Assembly (NCBI GenBank): GCA_963576475.1 | Contig: OY754980.1 | Span: 5,027,492-5,091,491, forward strand | DNA from: Molanna angustata | Taxonomy: Eukaryota > Arthropoda > Insecta > Trichoptera > Molannidae | Direction: 5' to 3' | DNA: 64,000 bases | Shown: piece by piece, positions 10,591 through 21,053 of the stretch | How positions within the stretch are numbered: position 1 is the first letter of the stretch | How the letters are laid out: each line of letters opens with the position of its first letter | The notes under the pieces: generated by a model | Database searches by the model: none | Told to the model about the DNA's origin: nothing | What the model saw: only the letters and a program-made list of their open reading frames with translations | Made by a program: the position numbers and the translations under genes

Positions 10591-11414
10591 CTGGAACAAT
10601 AAAGGCATTAAAATAGATGGCACATATTTAAATCACCTCCGTTTTGCAGACGACATAGTAATAATAAGCGAAGAATTGTCGGAACTGGAAGCTATGGTAG
10701 CAGAATTATATGAAGCCTCTAGAAAAATCGGTCTGGAAATGAACATAGACAAAACCAAGATTTTAAGTCCATCTTCACAAAGTATTTGCATTGGAAATAT
10801 GACTATTGGTGCTGTTGAAGGATACATATACCTTGGACATAAAATTAAATTGGGTAAAGAAAACCAGACCGCCGAACTGCCAAGACGTATAGGGCTGAGT
10901 TGGGCTGCTTTTGGAAAGTTGAGGTACATATTCGGTAACAGGGAAATTCCGAATAAACTAAAAGCCAAAGTGTACAATTCTTGTGTTTTGCCAGTGACAA
11001 CATACGGTCTCGAAACAATGTCACTTACTGCCAGAAGCCTCCACAGACTTAAGTGTACTCAACGAGCAATGGAGAGACAAATGTTGGGCGTATCCTTGAG
11101 AGACCAAATAAGAAACAAGGAAATAAGACGCCGGTCAAAGGTCACCGACATTGCAGAAAGAGTGGGAAGGCTGAAGTGGCAATGGGCAGGTCATGTGGCA
11201 AGACAGAGAGATGATAGATGGACCCCCAAAATTCTGAATTGGAGACCCTATCAAAATAGAAGAGGTGTAGGGAGACCACAGAGGAGATGGACTGACGACA
11301 TTGTCGAACTGGTGGGACATGGGTGGAAACAGAGCGCCCAGGATAGAGAGAAGTGGAAAACTCAGGAAGAGGCCTTTATCCAGCAGTGGAGTGAAAGGGG
11401 CTGAAGAAGAAGAA
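10591..11414 (+). mobile_element. 5'-truncated RTE-clade LINE with open RT frame
   Basis: An 824-bp insertion bounded by an 11-bp target duplication GAGGGTGGTTG (10580-10590 and 11415-11425), ending in a (GAA)n tail as RTE elements do. One frame stays open to the stop at 11402. It encodes FADDIVIISEE (RT box), GYIYLGHKIKL, PVTTYGLETM and the RTE C-terminal motif GRLKWQWAGHVARQ...GVGRPQRRWTDDI. The open frame that starts upstream at 10553 includes target DNA, so that start is not real. Fresh truncated copy; not a functional gene. Confidence 0.85.
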
Positions 11415-11747
11415 GAGGGTGGTTGGGAAAAATAAAATTAATCAGTACCTACATAATTGTTATAATGTCACGATGTTAGATATACAAAATGGGGTATTAG
11501 ATATACAAAATTGCAAAATTTGAAAATAATTAAATGAGTACCTACTTAAGTCTACAATTGATTAAAGTAAAATAAACAAGCCGTACATTGCACATAGTGC
11601 ACACAGTGCACTCAGATACACTGTGATGAAACTTTCAGAATACAATCTCAGCATGATACTAGTTGATAATCTGAAATAAAAAATAGCCTTAAAAATTGTT
11701 AAATCATAACTCGCCACTATATCCCCTTGGGCTAGTGAGGATTGAAA

Positions 11748-12541
11748 AACACAAATCGGTTTTTTCTTTTTTCCAATTAATACATTTTTTTCAATGTGGA
11801 ACATTCCGAGCTCAACGGATTTTAATACAAACGATTCATTGTACTCGACACATAAAAAATCATAATTAAAATTCCGTGTTGGTAGGTATCCATTATAATG
11901 TTATTGAAATTTCAAAACGCCAGTACAACCATTGGTTTGATTAAAGAACAATATAGGTAGGTACATTGGTAGGTCTACCATTTACCATCAACATGTGATG
12001 GTTATATTTATGTTCATAAATGCTTATAGGTATTATGATTTAATAGTATATTTATAACCACGGAAAATTACTCTTTTTGAAATAAACGGTAATAGCAGTC
12101 ATGCGATTCAATGAAATGCAACTCTTAATGGCTGACTCAGTGAATAAATTTAATCACGAAATAATTTCGATGAAAGTGGTGATACGATCATCGTGTGACG
12201 CCATCATAATTCATAATAAAATAGCATGGAATCATTTCTTTAATTGAAATTCAATCAACTCAAAAGCAATACAAGTGGAAATGGTTTAAAACGCTCGCCC
12301 TGTATCAAAACGTAAGACCTTTTATAGGCTTGATAACGTGATCACTTAATGCGCTAGTGCGACGTTCAAAACTATATCTTTATTAAGATAGGTTCTACAT
12401 CAATACCATTTAGGATGTAATGTAGGTATCGAATTAATTCGCCTTAGAACACGTTCTTATATTATTCATCAGTTACCTGCCTAGTTTAAAACATATATTC
12501 ATATATTTTGTTATGTATATATGCACATAATAGGGATATTA
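11748..12541. other. Non-coding stretch
   Basis: No gene or repeat family recognised apart from a short GTGATCACTTAATGCGC segment near 12340 that recurs in altered form near 26768. Confidence 0.4.
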
Positions 12542-12735
12542 GAGATTCGACTACGAACCCGAAAGGTCGCAAATTCCGATTGATTTTACATCTTCGAGCA
12601 CCGACTTCAATTACGATTCCGAAAGGTGAGAACTTCCAATATATTTTACACCTTCGACTTCAATTACGACTTCGAAAGGTCAGAACTTCCAATAGATTTC
12701 ACACATTTGACTCCGATCACGAATCCGAATCACGG
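12542..12735. repeat. Degenerate minisatellite, ~55-70 bp units
   Basis: Three to four imperfect units each carrying CGAAAGGT(C/G)...AACTTCCAATA...TTTTACA and a GACT(C/T)C(A/G)A-type segment. A related GACTCCGAT motif recurs at 13712 and 13742. Confidence 0.6.
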
Positions 12736-13085
12736 GGGGGTCTGACGTTTTAAAATAGTAATTATAACACTTCGTTGTTACCTATTATGGTATCCTTTAA
12801 CAGAAAGAAAAATCAGCATTTATGGTGTGACGTTAACTTGGCAGTCGTTGGCTCTTGGATTTAGTCAGTCGACAGAATAAATATGTAAAAATAAAAGGTT
12901 CTTATTTTCAAAAACTAATCTTTTGAGGGATCTGGGAAAAGATTTCCAAAATTTACCATTTGGCCTACTATTGATAGACTCAAGACTAATCTATGAAGTC
13001 AGAAATAATCGTAATATATTATTATGTTCCAATTTATAGTGAAGTTAATATGAATATGACTTACAGTCTTACTAATAAACTCATT

Positions 13086-13680
13086 GTAAAAGTTACACGA
13101 CTGTTCAACACCCGTGTAGGCAAAAACATTACAAATAAATGCTGTGTAACAAATCAGCTGGTTAACAACTGTGTATCTCTCATACAAGTTTTATACAGCG
13201 CTTGCACGCCTGTGCAAGGTAGTTTATCGGTGTTTTAAGACAACTGTCATCAATCACAAATCAAATCTGATTTTTTGTTTATTGATTTACACGTTTATAT
13301 TGTTATATCTTGGAATAATTATGTATTAAATAGTTGTGCATTTTGGGAGCGAATAGCTGTCAAAAAATTAGCTCCTTTAATAGTTATCTACAATGGTGGT
13401 CGCATGCGTATTCATATGATTAAATCATTCGTTATATTTTCCATATTCCTATTTTAAAATGTGAAAAACATATAAAAATATCAACTACGACAAACGTCAA
13501 ATTCAGAATGGCGGATGGCGACTTTGCGCATGCGCGGGTGCGAAATTACAACGTTGTCGGATTATTTTTTGATACACACCTGTTGCAACTACCCAGTCGT
13601 TATACAGCGTTTATTAATAAGATTTTTAAATAATCGCTGCACGGGCTTAACGTAGTGTGCAGTGTGCAGTAGATTTTTAT
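13086..13680 (+). mobile_element. Family C non-autonomous DNA transposon, copy 1
   Basis: About 590 bp matching 60415-62030 once the Helitron inserted in that copy is removed. Shared segments include ATCAGCTGGTTAACAACTGT, GCGGTGTTTTAAGACAACTG-like sequence and TGCGCATGCGCGGGTG. The start AAGTTACAC is loosely mirrored at the end (TGTGTAACTT in copy 2), giving a weak terminal inverted repeat. No coding capacity. Confidence 0.55.
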
Positions 13681-14221
13681 TAGTAGAAATTTGTGTTTTA
13701 TCTTCCACTGCGACTCCGATAAATCAGATTTAAAACCTACGACTCCGATTCTGGTAGGTATATCCACCTCCGTAACATCCCTAGTATACCTACATAAATA
13801 TTATTTGTGTATAATATGACAACATCGATACACTTCTGACAGCACTACATAATTTGTGACATTTAGGTACAATCTATTTGGTAAGTATTTGGTAAGACAG
13901 ATACCTAATATCTATAATTTGTCACGCCCTCAATAGATTGGTGGTATATAGGGGCATGACTTATATAATACATATATACCTACTGATGATCGTAATAAAT
14001 TTAGATTGTAAAATGACATTTTGATCAATTGTGGCAATATAATATAATATAGATTAGGTACCTATCTGACAGAGGTATGTATAATGAAACCAATAAATGA
14101 TTGCACATGTCTCTATATTATCATGAATTCACATTGTTTTACGTTAGACTCTTAATTAAAATTGTTGATTTTTTCCGAGTTTACTCTGTAGTACATTTCA
14201 AACGACTTTTTATTTCATAGA
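13681..14221. other. Non-coding stretch
   Basis: AT-rich, nothing recognised. Confidence 0.4.
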
Positions 14222-14438
14222 TATTTTTTTTTATTTGTTTATTTTTTTATTTATTTATTTATTTATTTATTGTTTTATTTATTTATTGTTTTATTTATTT
14301 ATTGTTTTATTTACTTATTAATTAATTCATTTATTTATTTATTTATTTATTGTTTTATTTATTTATTAATTAATTAATTAATTTATTTATTTATTAATTA
14401 ATTTATTTATTTATTTATTTTTTTTTTTTTTTTTTTTT

Positions 14439-14473
<35 letters not shown>

Positions 14474-14560
14474 TATATTTTTATATATTTTTTTTTTTTT
14501 TTAATTTTTTTTTTTTTTATTTATTTATATTTTTATTTAATTATTATTTTTTTTTATTAA
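14222..14560. repeat. (TTTA)n / poly-T low-complexity block
   Basis: About 340 bp of TTTA, TTAA and pure T runs. It may be the expanded tail of one or more minus-strand retroelements, but the bodies are not recognisable. Confidence 0.8.
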
Positions 14561-14782
14561 GAAACAAACAGGAATTCAGAAAGGTACATGATAAATATAA
14601 AAGAAGTATACAACAATCTGTACACCCAAAAACATTATTTCACATTGTACATAATATGTAAGTATTACAAACTAACCAAGAATACAAAAAATATGCATAG
14701 GTATTTAAAAATATATCAATCAATTTCAATTTTTCCAAAAACAGTTCAAAACAAAGTAGGATATGGGGGGGAATAAATATGC

Positions 14783-14977
14783 CTACCGCCGTGGCACAGT
14801 TGGTAAGCCGTTTGGCTTCTGTGCGGGCGTCCTAGGTACGATCCCCAGCTGAAGAGAAATTTATATAAATTCATTTCTCACCCAAGTATTGCTTCTCTGG
14901 GCTGGAAACACTGATAAGTTGATAGAAATGATTGCTATATGGCAATAATCTCGCCACTTGCGCAGGGTGCATGAAAG
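14783..14977 (+). mobile_element. tRNA-derived SINE (family 2), copy 2
   Basis: Head CCGCCGTGGCACAGTTGG and a decayed B box (GGTACGATCCC), body including TTGCTTCTCTGGGCTGGAAA and end CGCAGGGTGCATGAAAG. Matches the minus copy at 8262-8455 throughout. Confidence 0.75.
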
Positions 14978-15096
14978 ATTTTATAATCTACAAATTGAAA
15001 GTAATAAATGATTAGACAGAACTCCATATTCTTATTGCTTCATTGAAGGTATGGACATTTGTGTATAGAACAAGAATATTCATTCATTCCTTCATT

Positions 15097-15265
15097 CATA
15101 CCATCACGGCCTATACCACAATGTGGAGTAACCAGCGAAAGTTGTGCGGGCGTGCATTGCCATATAAAATGAAGCACGATATATGCGTGTATACCCAAAA
15201 GCCAGTCTCACCTAAATAGGCACTACATTCGGGAGGAGTGAGTTCCTGGTTCTTCTATAATATCC
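15097..15265 (-). repeat. Dispersed repeat family D, copy 2
   Basis: Begins on plus with CATACCATCACGGC after a (CATT)n tract; includes GGAGTAACCAGCGAAAG, a GTGCGGGCGTGC segment, and CAGTCTCACCTAAATAGG shared with copy 3. The tetramer tract at one end suggests a retroelement tail when read on minus. Confidence 0.65.
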
Positions 15266-15756
15266 CAACTTCGTTTCTATTGAGATGTTAAAAAGTTTTT
15301 CAATAAAAAATATCATTTGACTCCTGACAGGGAAAAAAATCCAATGTTTGCGTATATGCATTTAAAAAAAATATTTGATTTACATACACATTGTACAAGT
15401 AGGTAAACAATCCAAAAATAAAATAATATTTCTGGCGTAGTTCAGGGGTGACTTCTGTGCGAGACACCGTCACCTCATTTTAAGTTTAGTATAATTTGGT
15501 TCGGATGAGGGAGCGGGTCAGCTCTGAAACCGGCTAACATAAGATAAGTGGTGTAAATAAAATAGTTAATATTTTAATTTATGAGTTTATATATTTTAAT
15601 TTTTAAAAATAAATTAATCTCAATATTTAATATGCAACAATGTTTTAGTTTTACTATACATACCTACCTACAAACACACTTTATTGCATTTTATTGTCAC
15701 CATGGCTTAGATACGGCTTTTGTTATTTCACAATAATTATTTACACGTCATTATTC
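15266..15756. other. Non-coding stretch
   Basis: No gene recognised. A GTGACTTCTGTGCGAGACACC segment near 15449 stands out as less AT-rich but has no identified family. Confidence 0.4.
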
Positions 15757-15925
15757 ATACATACCATCACGGCATGTGGGGTAACCAGCGGCAGGTGTGC
15801 GGGTATGCACTTCATTATAAAAGGAAACACGGCACGTATTTGTATGCCAACACACTAGTCTGGTCTCACCTAAAATGACAATATTCAGAATGGATGGTGA
15901 ACCTAATTGCTGAACTATATGAGAT
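15757..15925 (-). repeat. Dispersed repeat family D, copy 3
   Basis: Contains CATACCATCACGGCATG, GGGGTAACCAGCGGCAGG, CGTATTTGTATGCCAACACA and the TTCAGAATGGATGGTGAAC segment shared with copy 4 at 58515. Confidence 0.65.
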
Positions 15926-16164
15926 TTTACTGTTATATTTTCGATTATCCGGCTCGTACGGGACATTCGTAAACGAAGATTGTACAAATGAGTATTAGAA
16001 GCATTATTCTTAACCGGTGCCTAAATTATGTATGCATGTATTAAATCGTACAAACTATAAATGATTTGGTCGAGGTTATAAAGAAGTAGGTACCTACTCT
16101 AAGACCACATGTTGATAGGTATGTACCATATAGAGCCATCAGTCATAATATAAACGAGTGTCAT

Positions 16165-16537
16165 ATTGTCCAAGAAAATCTAGTTAGGCTTTATGAATGG
16201 TGTGAAGTAAATAAATTACCTCTTAATATAGAAAAATGTAAAATAATCACCTTTTTAGCATAAAAAACAATATCACCTTCGACTATTCGATCAACGATGT
16301 AATCTTAACTAGGGTTTCACATATACATATCTGACTTAGGAATTATCTTTGATGAGCGATTAACCTTTGTTATGCATATAAATGACAGATCTAAAAAAGC
16401 GTTGAAGATGTTAGGCTTTGTTCTGCGAACATCTAATAATTTTAATTCATTGTCTGCTATCAAACATCTCTATTGTTCTCTAGTTCGCTGTCTACTTGAA
16501 TATAACTCAACTGTTTGGTCACCGCATTATAATATTC
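16165..16537 (+). pseudogene. LINE (Jockey/CR1-like) RT C-terminal part, segment 1 of a split copy
   Basis: The plus strand encodes VQENLVRLYEWCEVNKLPL, a YLG-equivalent region (ISDLGIIFDERLTF), KALKMLGFVLRTSNNF and SLVRCLLEYNSTVWSPHYN. At least one internal stop (near 16262) and frame changes show decay. The segment breaks at 16537 inside a codon-for-codon continuous frame that resumes at 19119, after the antisense RTE insertion. Confidence 0.8.
16527..16537. repeat. Left 11-bp target duplication of RTE insertion
   Basis: TTATAATATTC here is repeated at 19108-19118. The two copies flank the minus-strand RTE element exactly. Confidence 0.85.
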
Positions 16538-16587
16538 TTCTTCTTCTTCTTCTTCCTTTTCATAGATCCGAAGATCTGTTTGTACCG

Positions 16588-18537
16588 CTATTCTGTCTCC
16601 TGCGATGTGGACTGCCAACTGTCTCGCCATCTCTGTGGAGGTCCTCCTGGTGGTCTTCTTCCAGCTGGGTTCTCCTGGAGAGCGATACGTGGGAGTCTAC
16701 TTTCAGCCATTCTGTTTACATGTGAGCTCCAATATCGCCTCCGCTGTCTTCCCCATCTGACGATGTCCTCCGTACTACACTTTTTTCTTATTTCGGTATT
16801 TCGAATTCGGTCTCTTAGAGTGTTTCCGGTTATACATCGCAATGTCCTCATCTCTGATGTTCTCAGAAGAGATTTTGTTCTCGTTGTGTCTGCTCTGGTC
16901 TCTACTCCGTAGGTGGCAATGGATCTTACACATGTTTTATATATTCGGACTTTGCTTTCGATATTCATGTGTTTATTCCTCCATATACTTTCCTTTAGAC
17001 ATCCTGATATTGCAGCTGCTTTATTTACTTGTCTTAATGTTTCGTCGTATAGACTACCGCTGCTAGTGATGTCTATTCCCAGGTATTTAAAGTCCATCAC
17101 TTGCTCTATTATGTTATTTTCTACGACTAATTTGCATCTCAACGGGTTCTTGCTTATCGTGAGACTCTTTGTTTTGTCTGTAGATATCATCATATTATAT
17201 TTAAGTGATGTATGATTTAGTTTGTAAAGCATCCTTTGAAGGTCATCTTCTGATTCTGCGATAAGTACCGCATCGTCGGCGTAGCAGACTATACTGACTC
17301 TTTTACCTCCCATTCGGTACCCAAGGTTTAGGTCTACAACTTCTTCGATCAGTTTGTCCATTATTAAGTTGAATAGGAATGGACTTAGACTATCGCCTTG
17401 TCTTATTCCGATTGGAGTTGGGACTGGATTGGTGAGGTCGCCCTGTGTTTTTATTCTAGTAAAGCTGTCGGTATTCAATCCTTGGATTATTTTTACTATG
17501 TTGGAGGGAGTATTCTTTGCATTGAGTATTTCTATTATGTCCTCCAGTCTGACTCTGTCAAACGCCTTGGTGAGGTCGACGAAGCACATATATGCAGCCT
17601 TATTATATTCTATTGATTTTTCAGCGATCTGTCGAACGACAAAAATAGCATCTGATGTTGATCGATTCTTCCTAAAGCCCTGCTGTTCGTCTCTATTTGT
17701 GAGGTGTCTCTCTAGTTTGGTTCTGATTATGCTCGTCGTGAGTTTTAATACTGAGCTTAAGAGACAGATACCTCGGTAATTAGACGGGTTTGCCTTGTCC
17801 CCTTTTTTGAAGATTGGTATGGTGATGCTTGTATGCCATTCTGTTGGGATATCTGCATAGTCAAATATTTTTGAGATTAGCTGAGAAAGTTCGTGATGCA
17901 GTCTGTCACCTGAGTACTTTAATAGTTCATTTGATATATCATCAAGACCAGGTGCCTTTCGGTTTTTCAGATTTTTGACTGCTTTCTTCACATCGTTGGT
18001 GGTGAGTGCTGTTTCTGTTATTTGTTCATGATTGGTTGTGCTGTAGAGGTGTTGAAAATAATTTTCCCATTCCGATGGAGTGATTTTTGTCGTTTGGTTG
18101 TACTCGTTTACAGGCTTCTTTTTATTTCGTAGCATTTTACAGATTTTCCTCTGTGCTCCGTATAAATCATGCTCCATATCCTTTGTGAATTTAAGCCAGT
18201 ATTCCTTCTTAATCTTATTTATCTCCGAGTTTATTCTGTTTCTTACTCTGACGTATTTTGCGTACTCCTCTGGGGATGGGGAGCTTCTGTATGTTAGGTA
18301 GCTCTGTCTCTTTTCCCTTGCCAATTCTTTCACCTCATTTGTAAACCATGGTTTTGTTTGTTTCTCTCCGTTGATGTTAACTTTGCGTTTTCCTAATGCT
18401 TCATTCGCAGCGTCAGTTATGTTGGTCTTCACCTTATCCCATGCTTGATCTATATTATCTGTATCGTCTATTGGATTCAATGTGATTTTTTCAACCAGTC
18501 TACGTTGGTATAGATATCTGGTGCTGTCTGTTTCCAT
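16588..18537 (-). CDS. RTE reverse transcriptase, 649-codon open frame
   Basis: Main part of an RTE ORF2. It reads as an N-terminal linker, then RT motifs KKAVKNLKNRKAPGLDDIS, TSITIPIFKKGDKANPSNYR, DEQQGFRKNRSTSDAIF, CFVDLTKAFDRV, IGIRQGDSLSPFLFNLIMD and CYADDAVLIAE (catalytic YADD near residue 418), then FKYLGIDITSSG and the RTE C-terminal motif WSSHVNRMAESRLPR...RRPPGGPPQRWRDSW. It would copy element RNA into DNA at a nicked target. The ATG at 18537 is internal to the original ORF2: the endonuclease lies upstream in another frame after a one-step frameshift near 18557. Open but detached from its endonuclease, so probably non-functional. Confidence 0.85.
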   Translation of the reverse strand: METDSTRYLYQRRLVEKITLNPIDDTDNIDQAWDKVKTNITDAANEALGKRKVNINGEKQTKPWFTNEVKELAREKRQSYLTYRSSPSPEEYAKYVRVRNRINSEINKIKKEYWLKFTKDMEHDLYGAQRKICKMLRNKKKPVNEYNQTTKITPSEWENYFQHLYSTTNHEQITETALTTNDVKKAVKNLKNRKAPGLDDISNELLKYSGDRLHHELSQLISKIFDYADIPTEWHTSITIPIFKKGDKANPSNYRGICLLSSVLKLTTSIIRTKLERHLTNRDEQQGFRKNRSTSDAIFVVRQIAEKSIEYNKAAYMCFVDLTKAFDRVRLEDIIEILNAKNTPSNIVKIIQGLNTDSFTRIKTQGDLTNPVPTPIGIRQGDSLSPFLFNLIMDKLIEEVVDLNLGYRMGGKRVSIVCYADDAVLIAESEDDLQRMLYKLNHTSLKYNMMISTDKTKSLTISKNPLRCKLVVENNIIEQVMDFKYLGIDITSSGSLYDETLRQVNKAAAISGCLKESIWRNKHMNIESKVRIYKTCVRSIATYGVETRADTTRTKSLLRTSEMRTLRCITGNTLRDRIRNTEIRKKCSTEDIVRWGRQRRRYWSSHVNRMAESRLPRIALQENPAGRRPPGGPPQRWRDSWQSTSQETE

Positions 18538-18547
18538 TGATTCGATG

Positions 18548-19107
18548 TTATATGTATTTTGGTGGTTTTATCTTTTTTATCGGTTTTTTGATTCGCAATT
18601 TACATAGTACAAGGTGGTGGTCTGTTCCAATATTAGCAGAAGTTAGTGCACGTACGTCCAATATTTGGGATGGTAGTATGGTTCTGTTTGTAATAACATA
18701 ATCTATGATAGATTTTTCACCCCGGCTGTTGACGAACGTGAATTTGTGTTGAGGTTTGTGTGGGAAGAATGTGTTGTTTATTCTCAACTCGTTCCTTGCG
18801 CAAAAGTCAATTAGCATCTCTCCATTCTCATTGATAGTTGGTTCATTATATCGCTGCTTGATGCCGTCCACTTCACTATTTCCGATTCTGGCGTTTAGGT
18901 CTCCAAGTATTATGATACCTTCTTCATTTGGTATGGTGTCAAACAGCAACTGCAAATTATTGTAAAAGTTTTCCATGTCGGCTTTGGGCTTAGTTATGTC
19001 TGGGGCGTAGGTGCTGATTATGTGGTAGGTAACGTTGTCAATTTTAAGTGCAATCTTAAGTAGTCTATCACTAACATAATTGATATCATTGATGTGTGGT
19101 TCGTATC
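18548..19107 (-). pseudogene. RTE ORF2 endonuclease domain, 5'-truncated
   Basis: Encodes the C-terminal two thirds of an AP-endonuclease-like domain: YHIISTYAPD, IIILGDLNARIGN (catalytic Asp/Asn motif), FVNSRGEKSIIDYVITN and IGTDHHLVLCKL (catalytic SDH-equivalent TDH). The first catalytic residues are lost with the 5' truncation at 19107; the first codons of the longest frame extend into the target duplication. It ends at a stop near 18550, one frame off from the RT. Confidence 0.8.
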
Positions 19108-19574
19108 TTATAATATTCATTCCAACAAATTGGAAAATTTTCAGCAGAAACTTTTACGTTACATACATTTCAGACTTGGAATATCTTTGTACGATATAAA
19201 CTATGACTTCCTAAGAAATTCACTCTGTCTCCCGAAATTATCTAATAGAAGAATTATGTCGGACTTGATTGTCCTGTACAAGATCATATATTCTGAATTT
19301 GGCTGTCCATCATTGATTTCATTGATTAAGTTTCATATACCTAACAGATTTACGAGGCACTCATCAATATTTCATTGCGATATAATGAGGACCGAAGCCC
19401 ATAGACATTCTCCGTTTTCCAGAATCCATCGTTTGGGTAATGAGTATGCCTTTGTTGCTGACATTTTCAATGTAAGCTTATACAACTTGAAAATTGAACT
19501 AAGGTCGGTATTGTTTTCGTAACATTTTCAATTGTGTTTTTTCTATTTTTTTTTATTTTTAATTTCTATTATAT
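19108..19574 (+). pseudogene. LINE RT C-terminus, segment 2 of the split copy
   Basis: Continues segment 1 in frame right after the target duplication: NKLENFQQKLLRYIHFRLG, SNRRIMSDLIVLYKIIY, FHIPNRFTRHSS and a DIFNVSLYNLK end at 19522. The 3' UTR follows and is cut at 19574 by the gypsy element; its end lies at 25442-25745. Confidence 0.8.
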
Positions 19575-19774
19575 TGTTATGAAATTAAGTACTATTTCTA
19601 TTTAAATTGAAAATTTAAATAGAAATATTTTGAAAATAAGAACCCAAGAAAAATGAAAACAAAAGATTTGAGTAGTGAGTTGGAAAAACTAGACAAACCT
19701 TGTAAAAATATAAATTGTAAAAATAAATAAGACTTTGAACCATAATAAAATAAATAAATATAAATTTCGGTACA
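19575..19774 (+). repeat. 5' LTR (200 bp)
   Basis: Begins TGTTATGAAATT and ends TTCGGTACA; same length and, by eye, same sequence as 25242-25441. Near its 5' side it has a perfect 16-bp inverted repeat with a 3-bp spacer (19593-19608 / 19612-19627). AATAAA-type signals occur near 19740-19755. Confidence 0.95.
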
Positions 19775-19776
19775 TT

Positions 19777-19794
19777 TGGTGTCAGGTGTGGGGT
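19777..19794 (+). other. Candidate primer-binding site
   Basis: TGGTGTCAGGTGTGGGG starts 2 bases after the LTR; the TGG matches a tRNA 3' CCA. The priming tRNA is not identified from sequence alone. Confidence 0.65.
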
Positions 19795-19860
19795 ATAAAA
19801 ATACCCAAGTATTTTTTGTGTAAGAAAAAAATAAAATAGTTATTTATAAAGACATTTATT

Positions 19861-21027
19861 ATGGCATCAAAAAAAATAACTCTTTTAGAGTTGAAAGTGG
19901 TTGATTTAAAACATGAGTTGGAGGAGAGAGACGCTGATACATCAGGAAATAAAAATGCACTTCAACTACGATTGAGAAAAGTGATGCAAGAAGTAGGTGA
20001 GGATCCAGACACATACCTTTTTGAAATGCCTTGCTCTAACAACGATCTTTGTCAAGTCTTAAAAGAACATTCCAGAGACATAAAAGGAGAAATTAAAGAA
20101 ATCAAAGGAGAAGTAGCGATGCTTCAAAAGCATTCAAATACTATAGAAAAGAAATTCCAGAATTATTCTATGACCTTTGATGAGAAGATAAATGAATTAA
20201 CTAAACAGATGAAAGTTTTGGAGAATCAAGTGCTTCCTTCAATCACGCCAATGAATTCCGAGCAAAATTCAGCTGTAGATACAAATTTTAAGTGTGTAGA
20301 AGATACAAGAGTACCAACAGTGGAGTGCGTGCGAAATGATATGCCAACCTTTGATGGAAAATGCCCCTGGGAAGAATATTTAACATTGTTCGAGACAGTG
20401 GCCATGATAAATGGCTGGTCCATGACAAGAAAGGCCTCAGTGTTGAGTGTATCATTACGAGGTGATGCTTTAAAAGTTTTGGAGACAATTCCTCTAGCTG
20501 AGCGACGAGATTTAAAATTGTTGATTGAGAGACTTGAGATGCGATTTGGACATAAGCACATGGAACAGTTTTACAGGTCACAACTTAAGAATCGTAATCA
20601 GAAATCTAATGAAACTCTCCAGGAATTTGAGGCGGATATAGCGCGTCTAATTAGATATGCATACCCTACGGTTCCTGATGATGTGTGTGAAAGCCTTGCA
20701 GTAGAAAAGTTCTTGGATGGATTGTGGGCAAATGAGACACAACAAGCTGTAAAACTAGCTAGACCACAAACTTTGAGTGACGCTCTAACCCAGGCACTCG
20801 AATTTGAATCTATAAAAAAATCTTTACGAGGTCATGCTCAAGCCCGCGTTGTTGAGGCCGTTGAAGAGAATCAAAAACTCATCGAATGCATTGTCGAAAA
20901 GGTGATGAAGGCATTGCAAGGAAGAAAAAGACAGTTTCGCTGCTGGGGTTGTGGACGAGCTGGACATCTACGTAATCGGTGTCCAAATGAAGCAACAACG
21001 CATCAGCAACAGCCACAGGAAAACTAA
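19861..21027 (+). CDS. gag: Gag protein with N-terminal SAP-like domain
   Basis: 388 residues starting at an ATG 86 bp after the 5' LTR. Residues 4-50 (LLELKVVDLKHELEERD...GNKNALQLRLRKV) match the SAP pattern, a DNA/chromatin-binding helix-extended-loop-helix. A coiled-coil-like Lys/Glu-rich stretch (about 65-120) follows, then the retrotransposon gag core (FDGKCPWEEYLTLFE through about residue 310), and a CCHC zinc knuckle at C361, C364, H369 and C374. It should assemble virus-like particles and bind element RNA. It ends at 21027, just before the protease frame in the -1 phase, so Gag-Pol is probably made by -1 frameshifting near the AAAAC at 21020-21024 or upstream. Confidence 0.92.
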   Translation: MASKKITLLELKVVDLKHELEERDADTSGNKNALQLRLRKVMQEVGEDPDTYLFEMPCSNNDLCQVLKEHSRDIKGEIKEIKGEVAMLQKHSNTIEKKFQNYSMTFDEKINELTKQMKVLENQVLPSITPMNSEQNSAVDTNFKCVEDTRVPTVECVRNDMPTFDGKCPWEEYLTLFETVAMINGWSMTRKASVLSVSLRGDALKVLETIPLAERRDLKLLIERLEMRFGHKHMEQFYRSQLKNRNQKSNETLQEFEADIARLIRYAYPTVPDDVCESLAVEKFLDGLWANETQQAVKLARPQTLSDALTQALEFESIKKSLRGHAQARVVEAVEENQKLIECIVEKVMKALQGRKRQFRCWGCGRAGHLRNRCPNEATTHQQQPQEN

Positions 21028-21053
21028 AAAGGGTTGATGGGAAGGGGCAACTG

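Larger units (their letters stand above)
9585..11747 (+). mobile_element. Helentron/HINE-like element, copy E1 (interrupted)
   Basis: The 5' end carries the family head TTGGGTTGTGATCAACGC and a sub-terminal motif AATCCTCACTAC (9613-9624). The 3' end has a hairpin at about 11708-11743 whose right arm reads TAGTGAGGATT, the complement of the 5' motif. The 3' 300 bp (ACAATCTCAGCATGATACT region) matches copies E3 and E4. Two insertions lie inside: a LINE end (9745-10135) and an RTE LINE (10591-11414). No Rep/helicase is present, so it is non-autonomous. Assignment to Helentrons rests on the sub-terminal inverted repeat, 3' hairpin and lack of target duplication. Confidence 0.55.
16538..19107 (-). 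mobile_element. RTE-clade LINE inserted antisense in an older LINE
   Basis: 2570 bp bounded by an 11-bp target duplication. The 3' end (plus position 16538) is a TTC/GAA repeat tail, typical of RTE. The element is 5'-truncated within the endonuclease domain. It contains an endonuclease remnant and a long RT frame, described separately. The host LINE frame is restored if the insertion and one duplication copy are ignored. Confidence 0.9.

Noticed and set aside
16842..17779. Plus-strand ORFs of 70-140 codons
   Set aside because: Antisense shadows of the RTE reverse transcriptase.
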